This document shows, piece by piece, positions 56,289 to 64,000 of a DNA stretch of 64,000 nucleotides. Location: the NCBI RefSeq assembly GCF_003003235.1, contig NZ_PVUE01000022.1:1-64000 (forward strand), given 5' to 3'. The position numbers and the translations under genes are program-made. Every line of letters starts with the position of its first letter. The first letter of the stretch is position 1. This DNA is from Antricoccus suffuscus. Lineage in GTDB: Bacteria; Actinomycetota; Actinomycetes; Mycobacteriales; Antricoccaceae. Under the pieces are notes generated by a model, which saw nothing but the letters and a program-made list of their open reading frames with translations, was not told where the DNA came from and ran no database searches.

Positions 56289-57206
56289 TTACTTGATCGC
56301 CCCGGGTCCCACCGCGGCTAGTGCCGGGTCTTTCAGCGGTGACAGTTTGGTCTTACGCTGCTGCCGGTTGGACAGATACTGCGCGAACTTCGATAGCGAG
56401 TAGTTGATCAGCACGTAGACGGTGCCGAGGATCAATGCCATCGGGATGTAGTTGCGCAGCGTCGGATTGGCCGCGATCAGTTGACCGGACCGGACGAACT
56501 CTTCGAATGCCACGATGAAGCCCAGCGACGTGTCCTTGAGCGCTACGACGCTTTGACTGACGATCGCCGGCAGCATGGTGCGGATCGCCTGGGGGGCAAG
56601 AATCATTCGCAGCGTCTGTGTCGGCCGCAGACCGATCGAGTACGCCGCTTCGCGTTGGCCGGTGGGCACCGAGTTGACCCCGGCCCGCAGGATCTCGGCA
56701 AGCACCGACCCGTTATACAGCGTGAGGCCGAGAATCAGGCTGGCCAGCGCGCCCTGGCTGCGTCCGAGACCGAGATTGTCCATGACGTCCGTGACGCCGA
56801 TGCTGTCGAAGAAGCCCTGCATCGCGTGCGCATAGCGCAGGAAGATAAACAGGATCAGCAGCACGAGGGGTACGGCGCGGAAGAACTCCACCACAATCGT
56901 GCCGATCCACCGAATGGGAGCGATCGTGGATAGGCGCATGGATCCGAAGATCGCGCCGAAAATCAGTGCCAGGATAATCGAGAATACGGCCGCGATGAGC
57001 GTGTTGAGCAGACCGTTGGCGAGTGTGCGAATGACATTGGGATTGACGAACGGATCCCACATTTTCGACTCGAACTGGCCGCTCTGGTTGAACTTGTAGA
57101 CGATGAATCCAAGGAAGGCGACGATGATCACGACACCGACGGTGCCGAACACCCGCTGCCGTGCGCGACCCTTGGGCCCGGGCGCGTCGAACAGGACGTT
57201 GCTCAT
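56289..57206 (-). CDS. gluD: Glutamate ABC transporter permease GluD
   Basis: 305 residues, polar-amino-acid permease (HisM/GlnP type). Five or so helices; an N-terminal helix (FGTVGVVIIVAFLGFIVY) with an extracellular loop, then the BPD domain with FFRAVPLVLLILFIFL and the EAA-loop REAAYSIGLRPTQTLRMILAPQAIR that docks on the ATPase. It overlaps gluC by four bases (ATGA). With GluC it forms the membrane channel. Gene order gluA-B-C-D matches the corynebacterial glutamate uptake system. Confidence 0.92.
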   Translation of the reverse strand: MSNVLFDAPGPKGRARQRVFGTVGVVIIVAFLGFIVYKFNQSGQFESKMWDPFVNPNVIRTLANGLLNTLIAAVFSIILALIFGAIFGSMRLSTIAPIRWIGTIVVEFFRAVPLVLLILFIFLRYAHAMQGFFDSIGVTDVMDNLGLGRSQGALASLILGLTLYNGSVLAEILRAGVNSVPTGQREAAYSIGLRPTQTLRMILAPQAIRTMLPAIVSQSVVALKDTSLGFIVAFEEFVRSGQLIAANPTLRNYIPMALILGTVYVLINYSLSKFAQYLSNRQQRKTKLSPLKDPALAAVGPGAIK

Positions 57207-57853
57207 CGCTTGACCTCCAGCTTGCGCTCCAGCAATCGTGCCGCCCCTGATATTGCGAAGACGATGATGATGTAGCCGGCCGCCGTACCGGCGAATACGG
57301 CGTAGATGGACTGCGGATGGTCACGCACGAGGCTATCCATTTGGTACGCCGCCTCCGTGATGCCGAAGGCCTCGACGATCGCGGTGTTCTTGACGAGCGC
57401 GATGAAGACGCTGGCCAACGGCGGAATGACTGCCCGAAACGCCTGCGGCAGGATTACTAGTGACAGGTTTTGCTGGAAGGTCAGTCCGATGGAACGCGCT
57501 GCCTCGGCCTGCCCGACGTTGACCGAGTTGATGCCCGATCGCAGCGCCTCGCACACGAACGCGGCGGTGTAGATGGACATTGCGGCTGCCGCGAAGGCGA
57601 AGAGGTGGTCGCCGGTGATACCGAGCTGGGGTAGGCCGAAGATGAAAAGTACGAACAGCAGCACCAACGGGGTGTTGCGGAAGATGTTGACGTACGACGT
57701 ACCGATTGCCCGGAAGACCGGTACCGGTGACACCCGGAAACTCGCGAGTATAGTGCCGAGGATCAGGGCGCAGACCCCCGCGATCGCGCTGAGCGCGAGA
57801 GTCTTACCGAACCCGCTGAGCAGGTCCGGCAAGTTGTCGATCAGTACGTTCAC
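57203..57853 (-). CDS. gluC: Glutamate ABC transporter permease GluC
   Basis: 216 residues, five membrane helices, no N-terminal extension. NIFRNTPLVLLFVLFIFGLP and the EAA loop EAARSIGLTFQQNLSLVILPQAFR are typical. GTG start with GAAGGA eight bases upstream. A stable hairpin lies between gluB and this gene and probably lowers its expression relative to the binding protein. Confidence 0.92.
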   Translation of the reverse strand: MNVLIDNLPDLLSGFGKTLALSAIAGVCALILGTILASFRVSPVPVFRAIGTSYVNIFRNTPLVLLFVLFIFGLPQLGITGDHLFAFAAAAMSIYTAAFVCEALRSGINSVNVGQAEAARSIGLTFQQNLSLVILPQAFRAVIPPLASVFIALVKNTAIVEAFGITEAAYQMDSLVRDHPQSIYAVFAGTAAGYIIIVFAISGAARLLERKLEVKR

Positions 57854-57891
57854 GTACGACGTCCTTCCATCTGCCTATCGACATGAGCCCG

Positions 57892-57926
57892 GTGGGGCGT
57901 GACCGCCGACGGCGATCACGCCCCAC
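57892..57926 (-). terminator. Hairpin between gluB and gluC
   Basis: GTGGGGCGTGA pairs with TCACGCCCCAC (11 bases) around a GC-rich loop that can pair further (CGCC/GGCG). No T-run; likely a partial terminator or mRNA-stabilising stem for the gluB message. Confidence 0.7.
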
Positions 57927-57934
57927 GCCTGGGA

Positions 57935-58810
57935 CTATGCGCAGGCGTCAACCGTCGGTGGCTTCGGCGCGTCAACCTTGGCCTTGCCGAGGGTGTCCTT
58001 GAAGGCCTGCTCCCACGATCCGTCTTTGAACGAGTCTTTGATCGTCGTGGACAGGAACTCGCAGAACTTGGTGTCGCCCTTAGCGAAGCCGATGCCGTAG
58101 CGCTCCTCGCTGAACGTGTCGCCTACAACCTTGAGCTTGTCGGGGTCCTGAGCGGCGTAGCCGAGCAGGATCGGGCCGTCGGTGGTGACCGCGTCAACGG
58201 TCTTGTTCAACAGTGCCTGCACGCACTCGGAGTAGGTGCCGAACGGTTTCGGTGTGGCGCCGTACTTCTCCTCGACGGTTTTGATCGAGGTCGAGCCGGT
58301 GACCGAGCAGACGCCCTTGCCGGTGAGGTCATCCGGGCCCTTGATCGAGTCGTCGTCCGAACGCACCAGCAGCTGCTGGCCGGTGACGTAGTAGGGGCCT
58401 GCCATGCCGACGATCTGCTTGCGTTCGTCGGTGATCGAGTACGACGCGACGACGATGTCGACGGTGCCGTTCTGTAGGAACGGTTCGCGGTTCTTCGAGA
58501 CGGTCTCGACCCACTGGATCTTGTCCGCCGGAATACCGAGCTTTGCTGCGACGATCTTGGCGATCTCGATGTCGAAGCCCACGGGCCCGGACTTGGATGG
58601 GTCTTTGTAGCCGAGGCCGGGCTGATCGAATTTCACGCCGATCTTGATGGACTGCGCCTTGTTGAGCGCCTCCATCTTCGTGCCGGCGTCAAACGAAACC
58701 GACTTGTCGACTTTGGGCTGGTTGCTGCTGTCGTCTTTGGCCTTGCCGCAGCCGGTGATAGCCAGCGCGAGCGCGGCAATTGCCGCAACTGCCGCAATCT
58801 TGGTCCGCAT
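57935..58810 (-). CDS. gluB: Glutamate-binding lipoprotein GluB
   Basis: 291 residues from ATG 58810, which has GAGAGGGA five bases upstream. Signal peptide and lipobox AITGC with Cys21, then a family 3 solute-binding domain: GFDIEIAKIVAAKLGI, DIVVASYSITDERKQIV, YYVTGQQLLVR and YGIGFAKGDT. Anchored outside the membrane, it hands glutamate or a similar amino acid to GluCD. The longer frame to 58906 has no signal-peptide sense. gluA lies 122 bases upstream. Confidence 0.93.
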   Translation of the reverse strand: MRTKIAAVAAIAALALAITGCGKAKDDSSNQPKVDKSVSFDAGTKMEALNKAQSIKIGVKFDQPGLGYKDPSKSGPVGFDIEIAKIVAAKLGIPADKIQWVETVSKNREPFLQNGTVDIVVASYSITDERKQIVGMAGPYYVTGQQLLVRSDDDSIKGPDDLTGKGVCSVTGSTSIKTVEEKYGATPKPFGTYSECVQALLNKTVDAVTTDGPILLGYAAQDPDKLKVVGDTFSEERYGIGFAKGDTKFCEFLSTTIKDSFKDGSWEQAFKDTLGKAKVDAPKPPTVDACA

Positions 58811-58932
58811 GGGGGTCCCTCTCATCTTTTGGTTGGTTAGCGGATTACTGGAGGTGGGGACGCGGACGTGGGGCGTCCGGTCTGGTTGGTTACCGATCTG
58901 CGTCATCGTGACGGGACCTGGACGTTGGGGCT

Positions 58933-59697
58933 CTAGTGGTTGAGGATCTTTCCGAGGAAGTCCCGGGCACGATCGGACTTCGGGTTGCTGAAGAACTCGT
59001 CCGGCGGCGCCTGCTCGACGATTTGTCCGTCGGCCATGAAGATGACGCGATCGGCCGCCTTGTGGGCGAAACCCATCTCGTGGGTGACCACGACCATGGT
59101 CATGCCCTCCTTCGCCAGCTGCACGATGACGTCGAGGACCTCCTGAACCATCTCAGGGTCGAGCGCTGAGGTGGGCTCGTCGAACAGCATGACCTTGGGA
59201 TGCATCGCCAGCGAGCGGGCGATGGCGACCCGTTGCTGCTGCCCACCGGACAGCTGTGCGGGCATCTTGGATGCCTGGTTTCCGATGCCGACTCGGTCGA
59301 GCAGCTTCATGCCCTCTTCCTCGGCGTCCTTCTTCGACATCTTCTTGACCTTGATCGGCCCGAGCGTGACGTTGTCGAGGATCGACTTGTGTGCAAATAG
59401 ATTGAAGCTCTGGAAAACCATGCCGACCTCGGCCCGCAACGCCGCCAGTTCCTTACCCTCTTCGGGAAGTATCTTGCCGTCGATGACGATCTCGCCCTCA
59501 CCGATCGTCTCGAGTCGGTTGATGCAGCGGCACAGCGTGGACTTACCGGACCCTGATGGGCCGAGTACGACGACTACCTCGCCACGATTGACGTCGAGGT
59601 TGACGTCTTTGAGGACATGCAAGTCGCCGTACCACTTGTTAACGCCCTTGATCTGCACAAGCGCAGATGGCGGTGCGCTCACGTTCGCTTCGCTCAT
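58933..59697 (-). CDS. gluA: Glutamate ABC transporter ATPase GluA
   Basis: 254 residues. Walker [11 protein letters not shown]-loop VFQSFNLF, signature [16 protein letters not shown], Walker [14 protein letters not shown] and switch His in VVVTHEMGF. The polar amino acid uptake (GlnQ/ArtP) type. ATG 59697 has no ribosome site but sits eight bases after TAGTGT, so a leaderless start is possible; an earlier GTG-type frame start at 59748 overlaps no conserved sequence. First gene of gluABCD. Confidence 0.93.
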   Translation of the reverse strand: MSEANVSAPPSALVQIKGVNKWYGDLHVLKDVNLDVNRGEVVVVLGPSGSGKSTLCRCINRLETIGEGEIVIDGKILPEEGKELAALRAEVGMVFQSFNLFAHKSILDNVTLGPIKVKKMSKKDAEEEGMKLLDRVGIGNQASKMPAQLSGGQQQRVAIARSLAMHPKVMLFDEPTSALDPEMVQEVLDVIVQLAKEGMTMVVVTHEMGFAHKAADRVIFMADGQIVEQAPPDEFFSNPKSDRARDFLGKILNH

Positions 59698-59705
59698 GGG
59701 GGAAA

Positions 59706-59711
59706 ACACTA
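59706..59711 (-). promoter_or_regulatory. Possible -10 element of the gluABCD operon
   Basis: TAGTGT on the minus strand, eight bases before the gluA ATG, which lacks a ribosome site. No -35 box was recognised. Confidence 0.4.
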
Positions 59712-59769
59712 CTTGTGATTGGCGCAAAATCTGGGTATCTGCGGTCACAGACGTGTTACAGATGTGTGA

Positions 59770-61704
59770 TCAAAATACGGACCGCCGGCCGCCCGGCTCC
59801 GGTTGCAGATCGAAGACGTCGAGGTAGAACGACAGCTCGGCCTCGTAGGTGCGTTTGATCGACGATGCGAACCGAAATCCATGGCCCTCGTCGGCGAACT
59901 CGACGAGCTCTACCGTCCCGCCTCGCTCCTCAATTGCGTGGACCATGGCTTGTGCTTGGTTTGGCGGCACAACCTTGTCCTCCAGGCCCTGCAGCAGCAG
60001 GATCGGCGCGGTGATCTCGGCCGCGTTGTGCAGGGGAGAGCGCTCCCGGAAAGTGGCGGCCGCGCGGGGATACGGCCCGATGAGACCGTCGAGGTACGAC
60101 GACTCGAACTTATGGGTGTCCTTGGCTAGCAGCTCGAGGTCGGCGACGCCGAAGTGGCTCGCGCCTGCCGCGAATGTCTCGGTGGTCGACAGCGCGCGCA
60201 ACACGGTGTAGCCGCCCGCGCTCGAGCCGCGAATCGCGATGCGATGCCGATCAACCTGACCGCCATCGGCGAGTGACAGCGCGCCGCTCACGCAGTCGGC
60301 GACGTCGACCAACCCCCAGTTGCCGCGCAGCTTCTCTCGGTAGGCCCGACCGTAACCGGAGCTTCCGCGGTAATTGACGTCGAGCAACGCGAACCCGCGG
60401 CTGGTCCAGAATTGAGCATGCAGGCTGTAGGCGGGTAGCGCGGCGGCCGTCGGCCCGCCGTGCACATTCACAAGCAGTGGTGGTGGTGGGGCCTGCGGCG
60501 CTTCTGTCTGGCGCTCCCCGGCCGGCGGGTAGAAGTAGCCGTGGCAGATTTCGTTGTCGGTGGTCACCCATTCGACCGGTTGTGCGCGCGATACGGGTGC
60601 GGTTGGTGCAGGGCCGGCCCTCTGCAGGTCCACCGTGCGACCGTCGACCGGGTCGAGGGAGGTGACCGCGGATGGTCGGTCGTGGAAAGCCAGCACCGCG
60701 ACAATGCGTCCGGCGCCGGCGGCGAGGTGCGTCGCGTCGGCGATGTCGAGGCCGAGGTCGCGTAGCTCGCGAGTATCGGTGTCCAGTACGCCGAGCCGCG
60801 CGGTGCCCGCCTCCGACCAATGGCAGGCGATCGTGCGTTCGTCGAGGACGGCGAAGCTGGCCATGCCGAGCGACCATTGCGGTGCCGCGAACTCGGCATC
60901 CAGCGGATGAAGTGGCTCGACCTCGTCATCGTTGAATAGGTAGAGGTTGGACCATCCGGTGCGGTCGCTGACGAATACGAGGCGCCCGTCCGGCAGCCAC
61001 CGCGGTTGTCCGGCCGCTTCGTCGGGGCCGCCCGCGACGACCGTTCGACCGCTGATCATGGACCCACGGTGGTAGGCGGCTACTTGAACCCGGCTGGTGT
61101 CCCAGGGCATGTCTGGGTGGTCCCATGCGACCCAGGCCAGCCGTGATCGGTCCGGTGACAGCGACGGCCCGGACACGAAGTCACTCGCCGGTGTGATGAC
61201 GGTGCCGGGGTCGGGGTTGTCGCCGTACAAGGGAATTTCGACGATCTCGTTGAGCGGCTCGCGGGTTGAGGTGAGGTGGTTTTCGCGCACGGCCAGTACG
61301 ACGCCGAGGTCCGGGTAGACCTGGATGTCGGCGTACCGGGCCTTATGCGTGAGCGTCGCGGCCGGCGTGATCGCGACCGGTTCGGTGTCTCCAGGGCCGA
61401 ACCGCCACAGTCGCGCGTCGGGGAAGTTGGAGAAGACCACAACGCCGTCGCGTACGCCGTACGCGCCGCCGCCGTACTCATGTACGCCCGTCATTAGGGC
61501 GAACGTGGACGCGAGGACCGGTCGGGCGGGGCCGCCCGCTGTTCGCCGGACCAACGCCGGCCGGCCATTGTTGTCCGACCGGCTCTCAAGCCAGTAGACG
61601 GTGTCTCCGTCGCAGTTCACGGACGACAGCTTTACCGAGTCACCGGCAAGACGCTCAGGGGTGATCGATGAGGGCCAGGTGCCGTAAGGCGTGGGTGTGA
61701 TCAC
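59770..61704 (-). CDS. S9 family prolyl-oligopeptidase-like peptidase
   Basis: 644 residues. The N-terminal 370 residues have beta-propeller character (repeated strands such as PRWLPDGRLVFVSDRTG and GPSLSPDRSRLAWVAWD). The C-terminal hydrolase domain carries the nucleophile Ser495 in RGSSAGGYT, Asp in GLEDKVVPP and His in DEGHGF. No signal peptide, so a cytosolic peptidase or aminoacyl-peptidase. The GTG start is six bases after TAGCCT, a leaderless arrangement. Located 72 bases upstream of gluA on the same strand. Confidence 0.93.
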   Translation of the reverse strand: MITPTPYGTWPSSITPERLAGDSVKLSSVNCDGDTVYWLESRSDNNGRPALVRRTAGGPARPVLASTFALMTGVHEYGGGAYGVRDGVVVFSNFPDARLWRFGPGDTEPVAITPAATLTHKARYADIQVYPDLGVVLAVRENHLTSTREPLNEIVEIPLYGDNPDPGTVITPASDFVSGPSLSPDRSRLAWVAWDHPDMPWDTSRVQVAAYHRGSMISGRTVVAGGPDEAAGQPRWLPDGRLVFVSDRTGWSNLYLFNDDEVEPLHPLDAEFAAPQWSLGMASFAVLDERTIACHWSEAGTARLGVLDTDTRELRDLGLDIADATHLAAGAGRIVAVLAFHDRPSAVTSLDPVDGRTVDLQRAGPAPTAPVSRAQPVEWVTTDNEICHGYFYPPAGERQTEAPQAPPPPLLVNVHGGPTAAALPAYSLHAQFWTSRGFALLDVNYRGSSGYGRAYREKLRGNWGLVDVADCVSGALSLADGGQVDRHRIAIRGSSAGGYTVLRALSTTETFAAGASHFGVADLELLAKDTHKFESSYLDGLIGPYPRAAATFRERSPLHNAAEITAPILLLQGLEDKVVPPNQAQAMVHAIEERGGTVELVEFADEGHGFRFASSIKRTYEAELSFYLDVFDLQPEPGGRRSVF

Positions 61705-61710
61705 CGCGCC

Positions 61711-61716
61711 AGGCTA
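61711..61716 (-). promoter_or_regulatory. -10 element for a leaderless S9 peptidase transcript
   Basis: TAGCCT on the minus strand, six bases before the GTG start at 61704, with no ribosome site between. Confidence 0.55.
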
Positions 61717-61907
61717 TCGGACACGACCGACATGCGGTCCGTACGGCGGGGCGCCAAGTCATTGGTTGCAACGCTTTGGTTTCGGCGCGTCGATTCCGGT
61801 GTATTCGTGTGAGTTCTCGGTCTACTCTGGGCGCCTGTTGAAATTTGCGGTTGCAAAACGGTCGGTGCGTACCGTCACCGGCAGCCGCCGTCTGAAAGGA
61901 GACGGTC

Positions 61908-62966
61908 TTGCGCCGTCAACGTGGAATCCGTGGAGGCGCGGTTATCGCCTCACTTCTTGCCGGAGCTCTCGTACTTGGCGGATGTGGTTCTAGTAGCAAC
62001 GACAAATCGAGCTCTGAATCGGGTAACTCGTCCGGCGTCAAGGTAGGCGTCGCCTTCGATGTCGGTGGCCGTGGAGACAAATCGTTCAACGACTCCGCAT
62101 CAACCGGTATCGATAAGGCCGTCAAGGACTTCGGCCTAGCCAAGCCAACGGAGCTGTCCGGTAAGCCGGATGAAACCGATGCGGATAAGGAAGATCGCCT
62201 GCGCCAGCTCGCAGACGGCGGCGCCACCGCCATCATTTGTGTCGGCTTCTCGTACGCCCCGGCGCTTGAGGTTGTCGCCCCGGACTACCCGGATGTGAAG
62301 TTCGAGATCCTCGACAACGGCACCGTCAAGGCCGACAACGTTGCCGGCTACACGTTTAAGGACAACGAGAACGCCTACCTCGTCGGCACACTTGCCGCGC
62401 TTGCCTCCAAGACCGGCACCATCGGGTTCGTCGGCGGCGTCAACGAGACCCTGATCAACAACTTCGAGGTCGGCTTCGATGCTGGAGCCAAGGCCGCCAA
62501 GTCCGACATCGTGATCGAGAAGCAGTACCTCACCGAAGCCGGTGACTATTCCGGATACAGCTCGCCAGACAAGGGCAAGATCGCGGCTGAGGGTATCTAC
62601 GACAAGGGCGCCGACATCATTTACGCGGCAGCGGGCCTGTCCAACAACGGCGTCTTCGAGGCCGCAGCCGAGAAGAAGAAGTTCGCGATCGGCACGGACT
62701 CCGACCAGTACCTCACGGCTGACCCGTCGTACAAGGAACAGATCATCGGTTCGGCGCTGAAGCGTCTGGACACGGCGGCGTACAAGTTCATCGAGTCGGT
62801 TAAGGACGACAAGTTCAAGCCCGGCAACTTCTCGCTCGGCCTGAAGGAAGACGGTGTCGACTACGTCATCAACAACGCGGAGATCAAGAGCGCGGTTGGT
62901 GCGAAGGTGGACGAGGCCAAGAAGTCGATCGTCGACGGCGACGTCAAGGTCCCGTCGAAGTCGTAA
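61908..62966 (+). CDS. BMP family (PnrA-like) nucleoside-binding lipoprotein
   Basis: 352 residues. TTG start at 61908, supported by AAAGGAGA five bases upstream. Signal peptide with lipobox VLGGC (Cys26), a Ser/Asn-rich spacer, then the BMP domain: VAFDVGGRGDKSFNDSA, ICVGFSYAPAL, GFVGGVNETLINNFEVGF and IGTDSDQYL. BMP/PnrA proteins bind purine nucleosides and feed ABC importers; the next gene encodes the matching ATPase. TTG start and upstream TACTCT (about 61820) are the only regulatory hints. Confidence 0.92.
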   Translation: MRRQRGIRGGAVIASLLAGALVLGGCGSSSNDKSSSESGNSSGVKVGVAFDVGGRGDKSFNDSASTGIDKAVKDFGLAKPTELSGKPDETDADKEDRLRQLADGGATAIICVGFSYAPALEVVAPDYPDVKFEILDNGTVKADNVAGYTFKDNENAYLVGTLAALASKTGTIGFVGGVNETLINNFEVGFDAGAKAAKSDIVIEKQYLTEAGDYSGYSSPDKGKIAAEGIYDKGADIIYAAAGLSNNGVFEAAAEKKKFAIGTDSDQYLTADPSYKEQIIGSALKRLDTAAYKFIESVKDDKFKPGNFSLGLKEDGVDYVINNAEIKSAVGAKVDEAKKSIVDGDVKVPSKS

Positions 62967-63002
62967 CATCTTGGCGCACGCAGATCGATAAGCAAGGATG
63001 GT

Positions 63003-63040
63003 TCGGCGGGTGTTCCCACAATGTTGGGGACACCCGCCGA
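63003..63040 (+). terminator. Hairpin between the BMP lipoprotein and ABC ATPase genes
   Basis: TCGGCGGGTGT pairs with ACACCCGCCGA (11 bases), and CCC/GGG can extend it inside. It lies 36 bases after the lipoprotein stop and 28 before the ATPase start, the same placement as the stem after gluB. Confidence 0.75.
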
Positions 63041-63068
63041 GCCGGGTTTAACCAATCCTCGAGGTGTG

Positions 63069-64000
63069 AATGACCAAGCAAGCCGAGTCGGGCCTGGCCG
63101 TCGAGCTGATCGGCATCACGAAACGTTTTCCGGGCGTCGTGGCAAACAAAGACATCTTCCTGAAGGTGCGCACGGGCACCGTGCACGCGATCGTCGGGGA
63201 GAACGGCGCCGGCAAGTCGACTCTGATGAAAACGCTTTACGGTATGCAGCGGCCCGATGAGGGAGAGATCCTGATCGACGGCCAGCCGGTCAAGTTCACG
63301 ACCCCGCTCGATGCGATCAAGGCCGGCATCGGGATGGTGCACCAGCACTTCATGCTCGCCGACAACCTCACGGTGCTCGAAAACATCGTGCTCGGTGCCG
63401 AGAACTTGCACGGCATCGGCACGGCGGCGAAGAAGAAGATCCGCGAGATCTCCAGCAGTTATGGCATGGACCTTGACCCGGATTCCCTTGTTGAAGAGCT
63501 CGGGGTCGGTGATCGTCAGCGGGTGGAGATCGTCAAGGTTCTTTACCGCGGCGCGAAGATCATCATCCTGGATGAGCCGACCGCCGTCCTGGTTCCGCAG
63601 GAAGTGGACGAGCTTTTCGACAACTTGCGCGAACTGAAGAGTGAAGGTCTCACGGTCATCTTCATTTCCCACAAACTCGACGAGGTGCTGTCGGTCGCGG
63701 ACGACGTTACTGTCATCCGACGCGGTACGACGGTCGCGGCCGTCGACCCCAAAGTCACGACCGCGAAGCAGTTGGCCGAGCTGATGGTCGGCAACGAACT
63801 ACCGGAACCAACCACGCGCGGCAACACGATCCAGCCGGACGTCGTCGTACTGAACATCGCCGGGATGACGGTCAACGGGGCCGGCGGGCGCCCGACCGTC
63901 AACGACGTCAGTCTCAAGATCCGAGCGGGCGAGATTCTTGGCATTGCCGGTGTCGAGGGCAACGGGCAGGCCGAGCTCGTCGAGGCGATTATGGGCCTGC
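63069..64000 (+). CDS. ABC transporter ATPase, nucleoside/sugar (BMP-associated) type, partial
   Basis: 310 residues from ATG 63069 to the window end; the gene runs on. Walker A GENGAGKST (43-51), the VHQHFML Q-loop, Walker B IIILDEPTAVL and switch His in IFISHKLDEV lie in the first nucleotide-binding domain. Its signature is degenerate (LGVGDRQRVEI) as in the RbsA/YufO class, which has two fused ATPase domains. The second domain begins near residue 258 (VLNIAGMTV). Downstream genes are expected to encode two permeases of a nucleoside importer. No ribosome site beyond GAGGTGTGA. Confidence 0.93.

Overview
The window is a stretch of high-GC chromosome (GC-rich third positions, many GTG starts, strong AAGGAGG-type ribosome sites beside several leaderless starts). 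The gene content marks it as Actinomycetota: a groES/groEL1 pair with a histidine-rich GroEL tail under a CIRCE operator, DUF5319 beside guaB, a guaB3 paralogue, DUF3017 beside folD, a PerM/DUF6350 protein, a gluABCD transporter and an HNH protein of the 13E12 type. The genus cannot be fixed from sequence alone. No rRNA, tRNA, CRISPR array or intact insertion sequence was seen.

1-13.9 kb: tail of an HNH nuclease gene, a possible degenerate element, a THUMP-like methyltransferase divergent from groES-groEL1, a Baeyer-Villiger monooxygenase and a TesB thioesterase, then the guanine-nucleotide block DUF5319 / guaB - guaB3 - tyrosine phosphatase - guaA, and a convergent membrane-anchored protein of unknown function.

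14-33.2 kb: a core block that follows an order known from Mycobacterium and Streptomyces: pcrA, convergent M23 peptidase, a lone B12-binding (IcmB-like) protein, sucC-sucD, two membrane proteins of the Rv0954 neighbourhood, PerM-like DUF6350, purN-purH, then a MetX-like hydrolase, an unusual PRPP synthetase, folD-DUF3017 and mdh. The products serve the TCA cycle, purine and one-carbon synthesis and envelope functions. Three proteins here share a four-helix membrane layout, doubled in two of them.

33.3-47.5 kb: an accessory segment rich in acyl-CoA enzymes: a flippase-like membrane protein, a thiolase, a class III CoA-transferase, a saccharopine-dehydrogenase-like reductase and an SDR divergent from a TetR regulator, a pair of small helical proteins, an NDP-forming acyl-CoA synthetase, a cysteine-less thiolase coupled to a DUF35 protein, an FMN hydroxyacid oxidase, a cupin, galE and a lipoprotein. 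It reads as a catabolic module for a lipid-like or cyclic substrate whose identity is not shown.

47.5-64 kb: an alpha/beta hydrolase divergent from citrate synthase, an aromatic/histidinol-phosphate aminotransferase, a run trpS - 2'-5' RNA ligase-like - YihY/BrkB - APH(6)-like kinase, a 21-bp tandem repeat, a D,D-carboxypeptidase, the glutamate ABC transporter operon gluABCD, an S9 peptidase, and the start of a BMP-type (nucleoside) ABC importer that runs off the window. Strong candidates for follow-up are the cysteine-less thiolase/DUF35 pair, the small helical-protein pair, the 21-bp repeat and the inverted-repeat element next to a truncated reading frame at the left end.
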